From Deltaproteobacteria bacterium (GTDB lineage Bacteria; Myxococcota_A; Polyangia; Polyangiales; Ga0077539), in assembly GCA_030694465.1 (NCBI GenBank), contig JAUXYJ010000097.1:62001-126000 (forward strand): a stretch of 64,000 nt of DNA, read 5' to 3'. Below, piece by piece: positions 16,771-26,026 of the stretch (position 1 is its first letter; each line of letters starts with the position of its first letter). Under the pieces are notes generated by a model. It saw only the letters and a list, made by a program, of their open reading frames with translations. It made no database searches and was not told where the DNA came from. A program made the position numbers and the translations under genes.

Positions 16771-18843
16771 ATGCTTCGCTCACGCTCAGGTCGCTTCGCC
16801 AGAGTCGCTGCTGGTCGGTTCGCAACAATGGCTGCGCTCGCGTGGACAAGCGCGTGTGGTCCAACCGCGCGCCCAGACGCCGACGCTTCGGACGCTCAGA
16901 GTGACGCGAGTCTTCGCGCAGATGTCCCCTCGGACGAGCCCGACGCCGACGCCTCCGCGGCGACCGCGAGTGTGGGGCTCGCGTGCAATCCGCTAGGGTT
17001 TTCGCCCACTTGCGCGTTTCCATTTCCGTCGACGTACTACCTCGCAGAGGACCGCGCGACGGCGACCGGGGTTCGTGTCGCGATCCCTGAGGGCGCCCTC
17101 CCTGCGTCCTTGGCGACGTCGGGCTCCGAAGGCATCACGTTTGACCCGCGTGAGCTCAATCGCCGCGATGGTTTCTCGCCCGCGGGGCCCTTTGTCTTGT
17201 GGTTTCCCGAGCGAATTGACCCGGCGACGCTGGTGGCCGCGAGCGCCCTGGATCGTTCGGTGCTCCCCCAAGCGACGACGGCCCTCGTGGACATGACCAC
17301 AGGCGAGCGCGTCCCGCACTTTGCCGAAATCGACACGCTCGCGAGCGCGCGGCAACGACAGACCCTCGTGATCCGACCGATGCGCCGGCTTGCTCCGGGG
17401 CGCCGCTACGCGGTCGCGATCAGCCGCGGAGTGCGCGCGGTGGGGGGCGGTTTTCTCTCGGTTCCGCCAGGGTTTCGCGCGATTCTTGACGGGAGCTCCG
17501 CGAGCGATCCGAGGCTCTCGCGCATCGCCTCAGGCTACCCAGCGATCTTCGCAGCGCTCCAACGTGCAGGCATCACGCGCGCAGAGCTCACCCTCGCGTT
17601 TGATGTCGTGACCGCGAGCGAGCGCTATCTCACCGACGACGTGGTCCGCATGCGGCAGCAGGCGCTCGATCGCGTCGGGCCCGAGGGAATGGGCTTCTCG
17701 GTGACCTCCATCGATGAGGACTTTAGCTCGCAAATTCTCAGGCGAATCCGCGGCACGGTCCGCGTTCCGCTGTTTTTGACGAACGGGGGCGGCGCGGGCG
17801 CGCGGTTGACGCGTGACGCGGACGATCACCCCGTGAGCAGCGCCTTTGCCGATGTCCCGTTCGTCGCGATGATCCCGCGCTCTGCGGCCACCGCGAGCGG
17901 CCCGTTGCCGTTGGTACTCTTTGGTCACGGCCTCTTCGGAGCTGCCGAAGAGGCCATGGGCGGACCCGAAGGGACCGCGTACATCCAGCGAATCGCAAAC
18001 GAGCAGGGCTACGTCCTCGTCGCGACCAACTGGACTGGCCTCTCGATGGCAGACATCTCGTTGGCGCTCGACGCGCTGAGTGATCTTAACCGGCTGCCGC
18101 TCGTGACCGAGAGACTCCAGCAAGCGTTGATCAACGCGATGGTCTTGTTTCGAACGGCGCGAGGACAGTTTGGCCGAGATCGCGCGTTTCAAGTGCAAAA
18201 TCGCTCGTCGATTGACCCCGCACGAGCGTACTATTACGGCATCTCGTTGGGCGGAATCATGGGCACGAGCTTCCTCGCGCACGACCCCGACTGTGAGCGT
18301 GGCGTGGTCAATGTCGCCGGATCGACCTGGAGCCTGCTCTTTCAGCGCAACCATGGATGGACATCGTTTCGCGTGCCCATCGCGATGGGCTATCCCACGC
18401 CGGACGCGCAGCAGCTCATGCTCGCGATCGCGCAGAGCTTCTTTGACACCACAGACCCTATTCACGCTGCGGCGCACATGTTCGTCGATCGGTTGCCAGG
18501 GGTCCCCGAGCGCAAGATTCTCTATCAAATCACCCTCGGAGACTCCCAAGTGACCAACCTCGGCGCGTTTGCCGCGGCGCGCACAATGGCCCTCCCATTG
18601 CTCACGCCCAGCCCCGCTGCGCCCTACGGCATTGAGCCTCGGATGGGTCCCTTGGACAGCGCGTTGGCCATTTGGGATGAGCACCCGATGTCTCCACCCG
18701 GAGACACCAACGAGACACCGCGACCCAACATGACCCACGACACGCTGCGAGATCGACCTACGGTTCGTGAGCAAATTCGCAGATTTTTACGCCCTGACGG
18801 CCGCGTCGAACACACCTGCGATGGGCCCTGCGATCCCAACTGA
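16771..18843 (+). CDS. alpha/beta-hydrolase lipoprotein (secreted lipase/esterase-like)
   Basis: 690 residues. The N-terminus ends LAWTSAC (Cys29), a likely lipobox, followed by a Asp/Ala-rich linker typical of surface lipoproteins in this phylum. The body has an N-terminal beta-rich part and then an alpha/beta-hydrolase core: oxyanion-side HG motif in LFGHGLFG (~residue 385) and nucleophile elbow G-I-S-L-G (Ser ~492). It resembles large secreted bacterial lipases and esterases with an N-terminal accessory domain. Substrate is unknown. The start is 57 bases from the divergent PEGA gene. It is followed after 50 bases by a kinase gene on the same strand. Confidence 0.65.
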   Translation: MLRSRSGRFARVAAGRFATMAALAWTSACGPTARPDADASDAQSDASLRADVPSDEPDADASAATASVGLACNPLGFSPTCAFPFPSTYYLAEDRATATGVRVAIPEGALPASLATSGSEGITFDPRELNRRDGFSPAGPFVLWFPERIDPATLVAASALDRSVLPQATTALVDMTTGERVPHFAEIDTLASARQRQTLVIRPMRRLAPGRRYAVAISRGVRAVGGGFLSVPPGFRAILDGSSASDPRLSRIASGYPAIFAALQRAGITRAELTLAFDVVTASERYLTDDVVRMRQQALDRVGPEGMGFSVTSIDEDFSSQILRRIRGTVRVPLFLTNGGGAGARLTRDADDHPVSSAFADVPFVAMIPRSAATASGPLPLVLFGHGLFGAAEEAMGGPEGTAYIQRIANEQGYVLVATNWTGLSMADISLALDALSDLNRLPLVTERLQQALINAMVLFRTARGQFGRDRAFQVQNRSSIDPARAYYYGISLGGIMGTSFLAHDPDCERGVVNVAGSTWSLLFQRNHGWTSFRVPIAMGYPTPDAQQLMLAIAQSFFDTTDPIHAAAHMFVDRLPGVPERKILYQITLGDSQVTNLGAFAAARTMALPLLTPSPAAPYGIEPRMGPLDSALAIWDEHPMSPPGDTNETPRPNMTHDTLRDRPTVREQIRRFLRPDGRVEHTCDGPCDPN

Positions 18844-18893
18844 GGGACTCGCACACAGAGTGGTACCGTCCCCTCCGGATCTGAGAAGCCTCT

Positions 18894-20168
18894 ATGGGAT
18901 TGAGAGACTGGTTACGACGCACGTTGGGTTCAAAATCTACCGACGATTCAGCGCGGGATGCACCTGACGCAACGACGCCTGCGACTTCGGCTGTCGCAAG
19001 CACAACGAGCGCTCAAGACGCACAGCAACAGGCCGCCGAAATCCGCAGGGAGCTGGCCAAACTCGCGCCCAATCAAGCGCTCTCCCAGGCGCTGGTGATC
19101 TTGGACACCTCGCGCGACACCGTCGAGCTCGCGACGGTTCACCAGTTTCTCCGTGAGCTCGTGGATGTGCGTGAGCTTCCCAGCGTCGTGCGGATCCGGT
19201 TGTCCGATTGGTTCGCCGCGCGCGGAGAGGTGTCTACCGCGTCGCGTGTGCTCGAGCCTCTGGTGACCTCGGGAGACCCTAGCGCGTTGCCCGCCCTCGT
19301 TCGGCTCGCCGACATGGCGCAACAGCGCGGAGACAGCCCGGATCAGTCGCGATTGTACGACGAGATTTTGGCGATTGATGTGGGATTTCCTGGGGTTCGC
19401 GAGCGCCTCGGTCGGCTCCGTGCGCCCGCCCGCGCGGGCGACGCGGGCGCCACCCTGATCGCGCCTGAGTCTACGCAGCTCGCGTCCGGGCGCTTCGAGC
19501 TCATCAGCGAGCTGGGCCGCGGCGGCGCGGGAGCGGTCTTTGTCGCACGAGACTTACGCACGCGGCGTGAGGTCGCGCTCAAGCTCTACCATCCTGGCGC
19601 GCGTGGCGATCGCAACGCACGACTGCGTGCAGAGGCGCGTGTCGCGTGTGCGCAATCCAGCAGGCACATTGTGCGTGTCTTCGATCTGATCGAGGACCTC
19701 GGCGCCGTCACGATGGAGCACTGCACTGCCGCGACGCTTCGCAAATCCATCGCGCGCGGCGAGGGAGGCGTCGCACAACGTCGCGCCTGGGCCGCGGGCA
19801 TCGCGCACGCGCTCGCGGTGACCCACAACAACGGCTGGGTTCACCGTGATCTTAAGCCGGGCAACGTGCTCCAGCGTGCCGATGGGACCGCTGTGCTCAC
19901 TGATTTTGGCCTCGCGACACGCATCGGTGCCGCGGTCGAGCCCACCGAGGGCACCGCGGGATACACCGCGCCCGAGGCCCGGGACGTGCGCGCCGCGGAC
20001 CCGCGTGCGGATGTGTACGCGTTTGGTGCTCTCGCGCGTGACCTCGCCGGTGACCGCGATGACGTGCTCTTGGCTCTCGCCGAACGATGTCTGAGCGACG
20101 AGCCCAAGGACCGCCCGCGCGACGGGGGCGCGCTGCTTGCGCTGCTCAAGACCATGGGAATTTCGTGA
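18894..20168 (+). CDS. soluble Ser/Thr protein kinase with N-terminal helical domain
   Basis: 424 residues. The first ~185 residues are helical with TPR-like pairs (SQALVILDTSRDTVELA), after a disordered Ala/Thr-rich start. The kinase domain follows at ~200-420: ELGRGGAGAVF glycine loop, VALK (Lys230), HRDLKPGN (Asp319), DFG (337-339) and APE (359-361). All catalytic residues are present. There is no transmembrane helix, unlike the other two kinases here. Its stop overlaps the GTG start of the next gene (GTGA), so it is translationally coupled to a sulfatase-like membrane protein, a possible substrate or partner. Confidence 0.88.
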   Translation: MGLRDWLRRTLGSKSTDDSARDAPDATTPATSAVASTTSAQDAQQQAAEIRRELAKLAPNQALSQALVILDTSRDTVELATVHQFLRELVDVRELPSVVRIRLSDWFAARGEVSTASRVLEPLVTSGDPSALPALVRLADMAQQRGDSPDQSRLYDEILAIDVGFPGVRERLGRLRAPARAGDAGATLIAPESTQLASGRFELISELGRGGAGAVFVARDLRTRREVALKLYHPGARGDRNARLRAEARVACAQSSRHIVRVFDLIEDLGAVTMEHCTAATLRKSIARGEGGVAQRRAWAAGIAHALAVTHNNGWVHRDLKPGNVLQRADGTAVLTDFGLATRIGAAVEPTEGTAGYTAPEARDVRAADPRADVYAFGALARDLAGDRDDVLLALAERCLSDEPKDRPRDGGALLALLKTMGIS

Positions 20169-21760
20169 CCGAATCGCTGTCACCGCCGACGCAACCCTCG
20201 TCTCGGCCGCCCTCGCTGGGCCCGCCACCACGCGCGATGTCGATCTCTCCTCCGCGCGCGCTGGCCGAGCCTCAGGCGCCCCAATATCTGCCGCTTGCGT
20301 CCCGCGCTTTGGCCGTCGCTCTGGACGCCTCGGCGGCCCTCGCGCTGCTTGAGGTGCTGCGTCTCGTGTGGCGCGCGCCGCCGCTGAGGACCCTCGCGGA
20401 CTTCACGCAATTGTTCTTCGTGGCGACGGGCTGCATCGTGCCCGTGGCATGGATTTTTGCAGTGGGATTGCTCGCCGTGTTTGCCCCGACGCAGACACAC
20501 GCGCGAGCACTTCGGTGGCTCGCCGCCGCGCTTGTGGGCGCCACGATCGCGCTCTGGCTTGTCGCGTTCGGCGCTCAGGCCCAGGTGCCGCTCGCCCTCG
20601 GCATGCTCGTCTTGGGGGTCGCTGCGCGGGCGTGTGTGGGCCGCGTGGCGGGCTCAAGAGACGCCAGGCGCGCGCTGACGGTGCTTGCCCTAGGGATGGC
20701 GGTGGGCGTGCTCTCGTGGCGACACGCGGCGAGAGTGTATGTCTGGACCGAGGGATTTTACACACGGATTCCGCTCTCGTTGGTCGCGCGATTGCGCGGG
20801 GGCGTCCCCGTGCCGAGCGAGACCTCGGTGACGGCACCGACGCTCTCACCTGCGGGCGCGCAGTCGGTGGTGCTCTTTTCGGTGGACGCGTTTCCGACTG
20901 AGCAGTGGCAGGCCCCGTCGCCCGCGCTCGCCCTGCTGGCACGCAACTCGGTGCGCCTCCTAGACGCGCGAATGGCCGACGACGACGACCCCGCGCGCTC
21001 GCTCTTGGGCTCTGAAATCGCGCGATTTTCTGTGGGCGGAACGCTCTCCTCTGCCCACTACGCCCGGTGTCCCGTGGATCTCCAAGAGCCCAACGCCGAG
21101 CAGTCGGCCGCACCCTGCGTGACCGCCGCGCTACGGCACACCGGTCAGCTCTTTCTGTGGCTCGACCTCCGCGGTGTGCCCTCGCTCCTGAGTGAATCGC
21201 GAGAGATCGCCGCGTTGCAGCGCGCGCTCGGCGCGCTCGATCGCATCGTCGGGTTTACCCTTCGTGCGACCCACGCGCGCACGCCGCTCTCGGAGTCTAC
21301 CTTGGGATTTGTCTCTGCCGGGGGCGTTCAGTCGCGCACGCGGCCGACCCGATTTGGCCTCGGTGACGATCGCACCCGGGCCTCTCTCTTGCTGTCGTCT
21401 CGCGGCGTAGCACCGGGCACGTTGCGAGGCGCAGTCTCGGTCCGAGAGCTGTTTCCGACGCTCGTGGATCTGGCCTCAAGGCGGCCGCCTGACACCACCG
21501 AGACCTGTGCGCTGGGTGCGCTCGTTCGTCGGCAGTGCAACCGCGAGAACCACGCGGTCCGTGCGGTGCTCACCTCGCGGTCCACGAGCCCCACGATCGC
21601 TGTGTTTACACAACGGTATGCGCTGGCGATTGATCCTACGGTGCCTGTGTTTTCGCTCGTAGATCTCTCGTTAGACCCTGGCGAATGGGTCGTGCGTACC
21701 GACGCACTCTTAGCCATCGCGCGGGCAATGGCGGCGCGCGCCGAGGTCCCATTTCGATAG
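20165..21760 (+). CDS. membrane protein with sulfatase/alkaline-phosphatase-fold domain
   Basis: 531 residues from GTG 20165, which overlaps the TGA of the kinase gene; this overlap decides the start. Four or five membrane helices occupy residues ~35-190. The remaining periplasmic part begins VVLFSVDAFPTEQWQ, the usual first strand and metal-binding Asp of sulfatase/LtaS-type enzymes, and later has the beta-hairpin LGFVSAGGV and the typical VSVRELFPTLVDLA segment. I cannot find a convincing nucleophile Thr/Ser/Cys or a second metal site, and the domain is short, so catalytic activity is doubtful. It may be a degenerate relative of LtaS/EptA-type transferases. Confidence 0.55.
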   Translation: MTESLSPPTQPSSRPPSLGPPPRAMSISPPRALAEPQAPQYLPLASRALAVALDASAALALLEVLRLVWRAPPLRTLADFTQLFFVATGCIVPVAWIFAVGLLAVFAPTQTHARALRWLAAALVGATIALWLVAFGAQAQVPLALGMLVLGVAARACVGRVAGSRDARRALTVLALGMAVGVLSWRHAARVYVWTEGFYTRIPLSLVARLRGGVPVPSETSVTAPTLSPAGAQSVVLFSVDAFPTEQWQAPSPALALLARNSVRLLDARMADDDDPARSLLGSEIARFSVGGTLSSAHYARCPVDLQEPNAEQSAAPCVTAALRHTGQLFLWLDLRGVPSLLSESREIAALQRALGALDRIVGFTLRATHARTPLSESTLGFVSAGGVQSRTRPTRFGLGDDRTRASLLLSSRGVAPGTLRGAVSVRELFPTLVDLASRRPPDTTETCALGALVRRQCNRENHAVRAVLTSRSTSPTIAVFTQRYALAIDPTVPVFSLVDLSLDPGEWVVRTDALLAIARAMAARAEVPFR

Positions 21761-21812
21761 GCGCTTTCGTCTGCGCTTGCGTCGCGGACCTCGTGGTAAG
21801 AAGCCCACCGCC

Positions 21813-22592
21813 GTGGCCCTCCTGACGATCGCGACCTTCAACGTAAACTCCGTCCGCATGCGCGCCGAGCGCCTCGCCGCGTGGCTGGCTCTTCGACAGC
21901 CAGACATCGTCTGTCTGCAAGAGCTCAAGTGCCTCGACGATCAGTTTCCCCGAGGCGTTTTTCGGGCAAAAGGCTACGGCGCGGCGGTCTTTGGTCAGAA
22001 GGCCTACAACGGCGTCGCGATCCTCTCGCGGGGCGACATCGACACGATCCAGCGAGGTTTTGACGACAACGTCGAGGACCCTCAGTCGAGGTTCTTGTCC
22101 GTGCAAACCATGGGCGTGCAGGTCGCGTGCGCCTACATGCCCAACGGCGAACGCGTGGGCAGCGACAAGTGGGACTACAAGCTCACGTGGCTCGCGCGGC
22201 TTGAGCGATGGCTCGACAAAAACCTGCAAAATGACAAGCCATTCGCGCTCTGTGGAGACTACAATATCGCGCCGGATGACTCGGACGTTCGCACGCCCGA
22301 GGCCTGGCGTGACAGCACCCTCTGCGATGAGCGCGTGCGCGAAGCCTATCGTCGGCTTCAGTCGAAGGGCCTTATGGACACCGTCCGCGCGATGTATCCA
22401 GACGGCGGGCCGCTCACGTGGTGGGACTATCGCTCAGGCGGGCTGCAGCGTGACGACGGGCTGCGGATCGATCACGTGCTCGCGACAGCGCCCCTCGCGT
22501 CAACGCTGGTGAGCGCCACGGTCGATCGCGATGAGCGCGAGGGTGAGTCCGCAAGCGATCACGCCCCAGTTCGGGTGACCTTCGAGCGCTGA
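21813..22592 (+). CDS. xth: exodeoxyribonuclease III
   Basis: About 259 residues from the GTG at 21813 (VALLTIATFNVNS); a TTG at 21777 is the alternative. It has the ExoIII/AP-endonuclease fold with metal and catalytic residues in order: FNVNS (Asn), LQELK (Glu37), YMPNGERV, GDYNIAPDD (Asp, Asn) and the C-terminal SDHAPV (Asp-His). The length fits the family. It removes abasic sites and 3' blocks in base excision repair, in the cytoplasm. Its last 34 bases overlap the 3' end of the convergent gene on the minus strand. Confidence 0.93.
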   Translation: MALLTIATFNVNSVRMRAERLAAWLALRQPDIVCLQELKCLDDQFPRGVFRAKGYGAAVFGQKAYNGVAILSRGDIDTIQRGFDDNVEDPQSRFLSVQTMGVQVACAYMPNGERVGSDKWDYKLTWLARLERWLDKNLQNDKPFALCGDYNIAPDDSDVRTPEAWRDSTLCDERVREAYRRLQSKGLMDTVRAMYPDGGPLTWWDYRSGGLQRDDGLRIDHVLATAPLASTLVSATVDRDEREGESASDHAPVRVTFER

Positions 22593-24241
22593 CGGCGACG
22601 TCGCCGGGTGGTGAGGGTGGTGAGCGCTGCAACACTGATCCAAGCGCTCGCGCACACACGGCCCCTGGGCGCTCGTGGGGAGGCTACGGTGCACGCGCAC
22701 CCGCCGGCGGGCATGGCCGTGGACATCTCTGCGGTGGCCGATCCGTCTGTGATTTCGCTGTCTGTTCTCGCTGCATCAGAGACGGCACTCGTGTCGTCGC
22801 TGGCGTCGGTCGCCCCCGCGGATGCGTCGGTGCGCTCGACGGCTGATTCACTCAAGAGCACCACGAAGCCGTCGCGGCCCGCGGCGCGAGCTTGCAACGG
22901 AGCTTGGCTAAAAAAATTGGCGCTCATCGGGCCTGTCTGTCCGGCAAACGCGACGCGAACCTGACCGTCGATGACCCTGGCGTCGACGGCATGGCTGATG
23001 CCGCCTGGGTCCACGCGCGTAACGAGCAAGCGAGTTCTAAAATCCTGAGTCATTGCGATAAGATAGCCGCCTCCCGTGTAGTCTCCCGTGCCTTCGGGGT
23101 TGACCGTCAACGGGAGCCCCGCCGCAGCGGCGCCAGCGAGATAGATTCGCCCGCGTTCGTCTGTCTCCATCGCGCCTTCGACGACGCGTACGGCGTTGCC
23201 TGCGCCGCTCGCCAATCGTCCCACGAGCTGTTGCCCCGAGACATACGCGCCGCTCATTGGGTTAAACCGCGCAAAGAAGGTCTTGTGCTCTGAGCGGGTG
23301 TTTGCAAAGTCGTGGTAGCGGTCGCCACCGACGATGGCGACCCGCTCGGTGATCGCGCGCGGAGACCAGCGAAAGATGTGGTTTCCGCCTGCGCACTCAA
23401 AGGCCGCCACCAGCGTCTGGTCGTGCCCCACGCTCACGCGATAGCCGCGCGTGTCGGCCATGTTGTTGGTGCCCGTGTTAATAAAACTGGGCGAGGCCAT
23501 GTCCGTCGACCAGTCGTAGTTAGTCCATCGCACGGTGCCATCGAGCGCAACCCCACGGAGGTACGCGATCTGCACGGGCTGGGTCCGCATCCCATCAAAC
23601 GCGTTGGCCTGTCGCCAGCCAATGAGCACCACCGTTTGCGACGCACTGTCCAGCGCCACGTCGAGCGTATTGCGATACCCGTCAAACACGGTCTGCTGCA
23701 TTCCTGCTGGGTCAAAGACAAACACGCGTCCCGCACCGGGCGTGTTCTCTGCGGCGTTGGGCGCGCTGGGCACCAGGGCCACAAGTCGGTCATCGCTGCC
23801 GACGTCTACGCGCTGCACAAAGCCGATGGCGTGCGTTCGCTCAACGCGCGTGAGCGTGGGATCGACCACCAACACGCCCTGCGCTCCGAGCGCAACGATG
23901 ACCCGATCATTGCGGTCCAATGCGAGATCGGTGACGGAGTCTCCAACGCGCGCCGCCGCGAGGATTGAGCGACCATCCGCCGCGATTCGCAGCAGCATCG
24001 CGGCGCTCGACGTGCTCGCGCCCCCAAGCGTGACAGGCGTCACCGAAGGGGGCGTCCATCGCGCAAAGATCCCGGCGATCACGATCGAGCCGTCGCGCAT
24101 CAGCCGCAGTCCGCGGATGTCATCGTCGCTCTCACCTCCGAGGGCCGTCGACGATTGGATCCTAAGCTGTGCATGTGCAGGTCCCGCCAGCCCCACCACG
24201 CTCATCGCACACACCCAGGCCGCACCACGAAGTGAGTTCAT
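22559..24241 (-). CDS. secreted beta-propeller-like protein with MYXO-CTERM-type tail
   Basis: 560 residues. The signal peptide ends GPAHA/QL. The body has repeated blade-like units of the type LRLMRDGSIVIAG and LALDRNDRVIVALG, similar to SBBP or delta-60 repeats. A Thr/Ala/Asp-rich linker follows. The tail has GGCACTV, a short hydrophobic stretch (ASAWISVAALTTLTT) and RRRRR, which matches the MYXO-CTERM layout (Cys motif, helix, Arg cluster) used for surface sorting in myxobacteria. The tail's coding bases overlap xth by 34 bp. The protein is probably displayed at the cell surface. Ligand unknown. Confidence 0.65.
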   Translation of the reverse strand: MNSLRGAAWVCAMSVVGLAGPAHAQLRIQSSTALGGESDDDIRGLRLMRDGSIVIAGIFARWTPPSVTPVTLGGASTSSAAMLLRIAADGRSILAAARVGDSVTDLALDRNDRVIVALGAQGVLVVDPTLTRVERTHAIGFVQRVDVGSDDRLVALVPSAPNAAENTPGAGRVFVFDPAGMQQTVFDGYRNTLDVALDSASQTVVLIGWRQANAFDGMRTQPVQIAYLRGVALDGTVRWTNYDWSTDMASPSFINTGTNNMADTRGYRVSVGHDQTLVAAFECAGGNHIFRWSPRAITERVAIVGGDRYHDFANTRSEHKTFFARFNPMSGAYVSGQQLVGRLASGAGNAVRVVEGAMETDERGRIYLAGAAAAGLPLTVNPEGTGDYTGGGYLIAMTQDFRTRLLVTRVDPGGISHAVDARVIDGQVRVAFAGQTGPMSANFFSQAPLQARAAGRDGFVVLLSESAVERTDASAGATDASDDTSAVSDAARTDSEITDGSATAEMSTAMPAGGCACTVASPRAPRGRVCASAWISVAALTTLTTRRRRRQRSKVTRTGA

Positions 24242-24259
24242 GGGTCCATCGTACAGGGC

Positions 24260-24955
24260 TTATTCTGCGTGTAAATTCGCTTGATCCGTGCGCCTGGTGA
24301 TCGAGAGTGACGCCAGGTGCGCAAAGAGAACCACGGGCACCACGAGCGACGGGAGCCACACGTACGGCACATACTGGATCGCGATGTTGGGGCGGTCGAA
24401 CGCGAGCTTTTGAAAGGGCGAAGGAGCAGACAAGATCGCGTGCCCGACGATGTTGGCCAAGGTGGCGAGGGACACTACGTTCCAGAGGACAAAGCTGCGG
24501 CGCGAGAGCGTCTGCCGCTTAAAATATAGGTAATAAACGATCGGTGCAGTGAGGCCCGCGAGGATGTCCCAGTTGCGCCCCTCGAAGGTCATCAAGGTCG
24601 GGATGGCGCCGTAGCCCGCCAAGAGCCACAGCGTGAGCTCCACCGGCACACGCACGGTGTGCAATAGCGTCAGCCGCTCGGGTCGCATCAAGCGCATCCA
24701 TGCGCGGCCTCGCGAGGTCGTCATGAGCAGCACAACCGTGAGCATCGCTGGCGCAATGAGCAGCAAAAACCTTGGCGGAAGTGTGTCGGTCACGTGGTAA
24801 AAACCGCGCGATGCGACGACCGTCTGCGCCGCCATCCAGACCAGACCCACTGCGACAATTCGCGTGCGATCAGGGTGGGCACACGCGAGCGTTGCGAGGG
24901 TCGCGAGCGTGGTCGCGACAAAGAGCAAGGCGACCCAAATCGGGACAGCGTTCAA
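24260..24955 (-). CDS. polytopic membrane protein of unknown function
   Basis: 231 residues with six or seven hydrophobic helices (for example VPIWVALLFVATTLATLATL, RFLLLIAPAMLTVVLLM and LPSLVVPVVLFAHLASL). Charged loops include a conserved-looking YGAIPTLMTFEGRNWDI. I do not recognise the family. It lies upstream of the MYXO-CTERM-like gene on the same strand with a 19-base gap, so the two may form an operon. It is divergent from the PAP2 gene. Confidence 0.6.
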   Translation of the reverse strand: MNAVPIWVALLFVATTLATLATLACAHPDRTRIVAVGLVWMAAQTVVASRGFYHVTDTLPPRFLLLIAPAMLTVVLLMTTSRGRAWMRLMRPERLTLLHTVRVPVELTLWLLAGYGAIPTLMTFEGRNWDILAGLTAPIVYYLYFKRQTLSRRSFVLWNVVSLATLANIVGHAILSAPSPFQKLAFDRPNIAIQYVPYVWLPSLVVPVVLFAHLASLSITRRTDQANLHAE

Positions 24956-25090
24956 CGAGAGATCCTTCGTGCCAGAGTGAGCGTGTCGTGGCGTGCCCGA
25001 TCGCTAGGGGCCGCGAGCGCGCGAAGAAATAGCGCCTGCACGCTTTGTGCGCTCTGTGACCAGCCAGGGCTCGCGGTACGCTCACGGCGC

Positions 25091-26026
25091 ATGCGATGCC
25101 TAGGGGCCAGTGTCTTTGCGCTGAGTACAATGGTCTTTGGGTCCCACGTGGGCGCTCAGCCATCGCGTGAGAGTCTGGACGTGGCCCCGACGGTCGCGCC
25201 CGTGGCACAGCGCCAAGCGCAGCCAATTTTCAGGCCAAATCTCCGCTATGGGCTCGCGGTGGATCTCGCCGTCACGCTCACCGGCGCGACCTATGTCGTT
25301 TTGACCGAGACCGCGCTCAAGCCGCTGTTGGCGCCCGCGATGTGCCGCTGGTGCGACCGGGACGCCGCCGGAGTGTCCGCGATCAATCCGTTGGACCGCG
25401 GGGTACGCGAGGCTCTCCGTTGGAGCGACCCGATCCCCGCAGACACGGTCAGCAACATCACGGGCTATGCCCTCACGCCGCTGGGAGGTATGGGTCTGCT
25501 CGCGCTTAGCGCCGCGCTAGACGGGCGCGCGTCTGAGATCGGCCCAGACATGCTCATCGTCGCCGAGAGCACCGCGGTGGCCGCCACGGTCTACCAGACG
25601 GCGAAGTTTATCGCGGGGAGAGAGCGCCCGTTTGTGCACGCGCTGATGCCCGACGAGCGAGCCCACACGCACAACCCGACGGACAACAACGTCTCGTTTT
25701 TTTCGGGGCACACGTCCATCACGTTTGCGCTGGCCGTGAGCGCAGGGACGGTGGCCTCGATGCGTCGCTATCGCTTCGCACCGCTTGTCTGGGCGACCGG
25801 GTTGACCTTCGCCACGGCGACGGGCTGGCTGCGCATCGCCGGAGACCGGCACTACTTCACCGACGTGCTCACGGGCGCGCTCGTGGGATCGCTCTTTGGC
25901 GTGGGAATTCCCATGCTATTTCATCGGCCGCTCGCCTCCGAGGGGGCGCAGTCCGCGCGCGTCACCGGCGTCGCGTTTGCGCCCAGCACGGACGCATCGC
26001 GCTTGCTTCTCAGCGGGATTTTTTAG
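25091..26026 (+). CDS. PAP2-family membrane phosphatase
   Basis: 311 residues from ATG 25091 (MRCLGASVFALST), which gives a signal peptide ending SHVGA/QP. The PAP2 triad motifs are intact: KFIAGRERP (Kx6RP), FFSGH (motif II, the usual PSGH) and RIAGDRHYFTD (motif III with catalytic His and Asp). Several membrane helices lie between them. These enzymes remove phosphate from lipids such as phosphatidic acid or undecaprenyl pyrophosphate on the periplasmic side. Substrate not determined. The stop overlaps the convergent next gene by four bases (TTAG). Confidence 0.85.
   Translation: MRCLGASVFALSTMVFGSHVGAQPSRESLDVAPTVAPVAQRQAQPIFRPNLRYGLAVDLAVTLTGATYVVLTETALKPLLAPAMCRWCDRDAAGVSAINPLDRGVREALRWSDPIPADTVSNITGYALTPLGGMGLLALSAALDGRASEIGPDMLIVAESTAVAATVYQTAKFIAGRERPFVHALMPDERAHTHNPTDNNVSFFSGHTSITFALAVSAGTVASMRRYRFAPLVWATGLTFATATGWLRIAGDRHYFTDVLTGALVGSLFGVGIPMLFHRPLASEGAQSARVTGVAFAPSTDASRLLLSGIF

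Noticed and set aside
17530..18774. 414-codon minus-strand frame opposite the hydrolase lipoprotein
   Set aside because: Arg/His-rich antisense text with no domain; the plus-strand gene has clear motifs.
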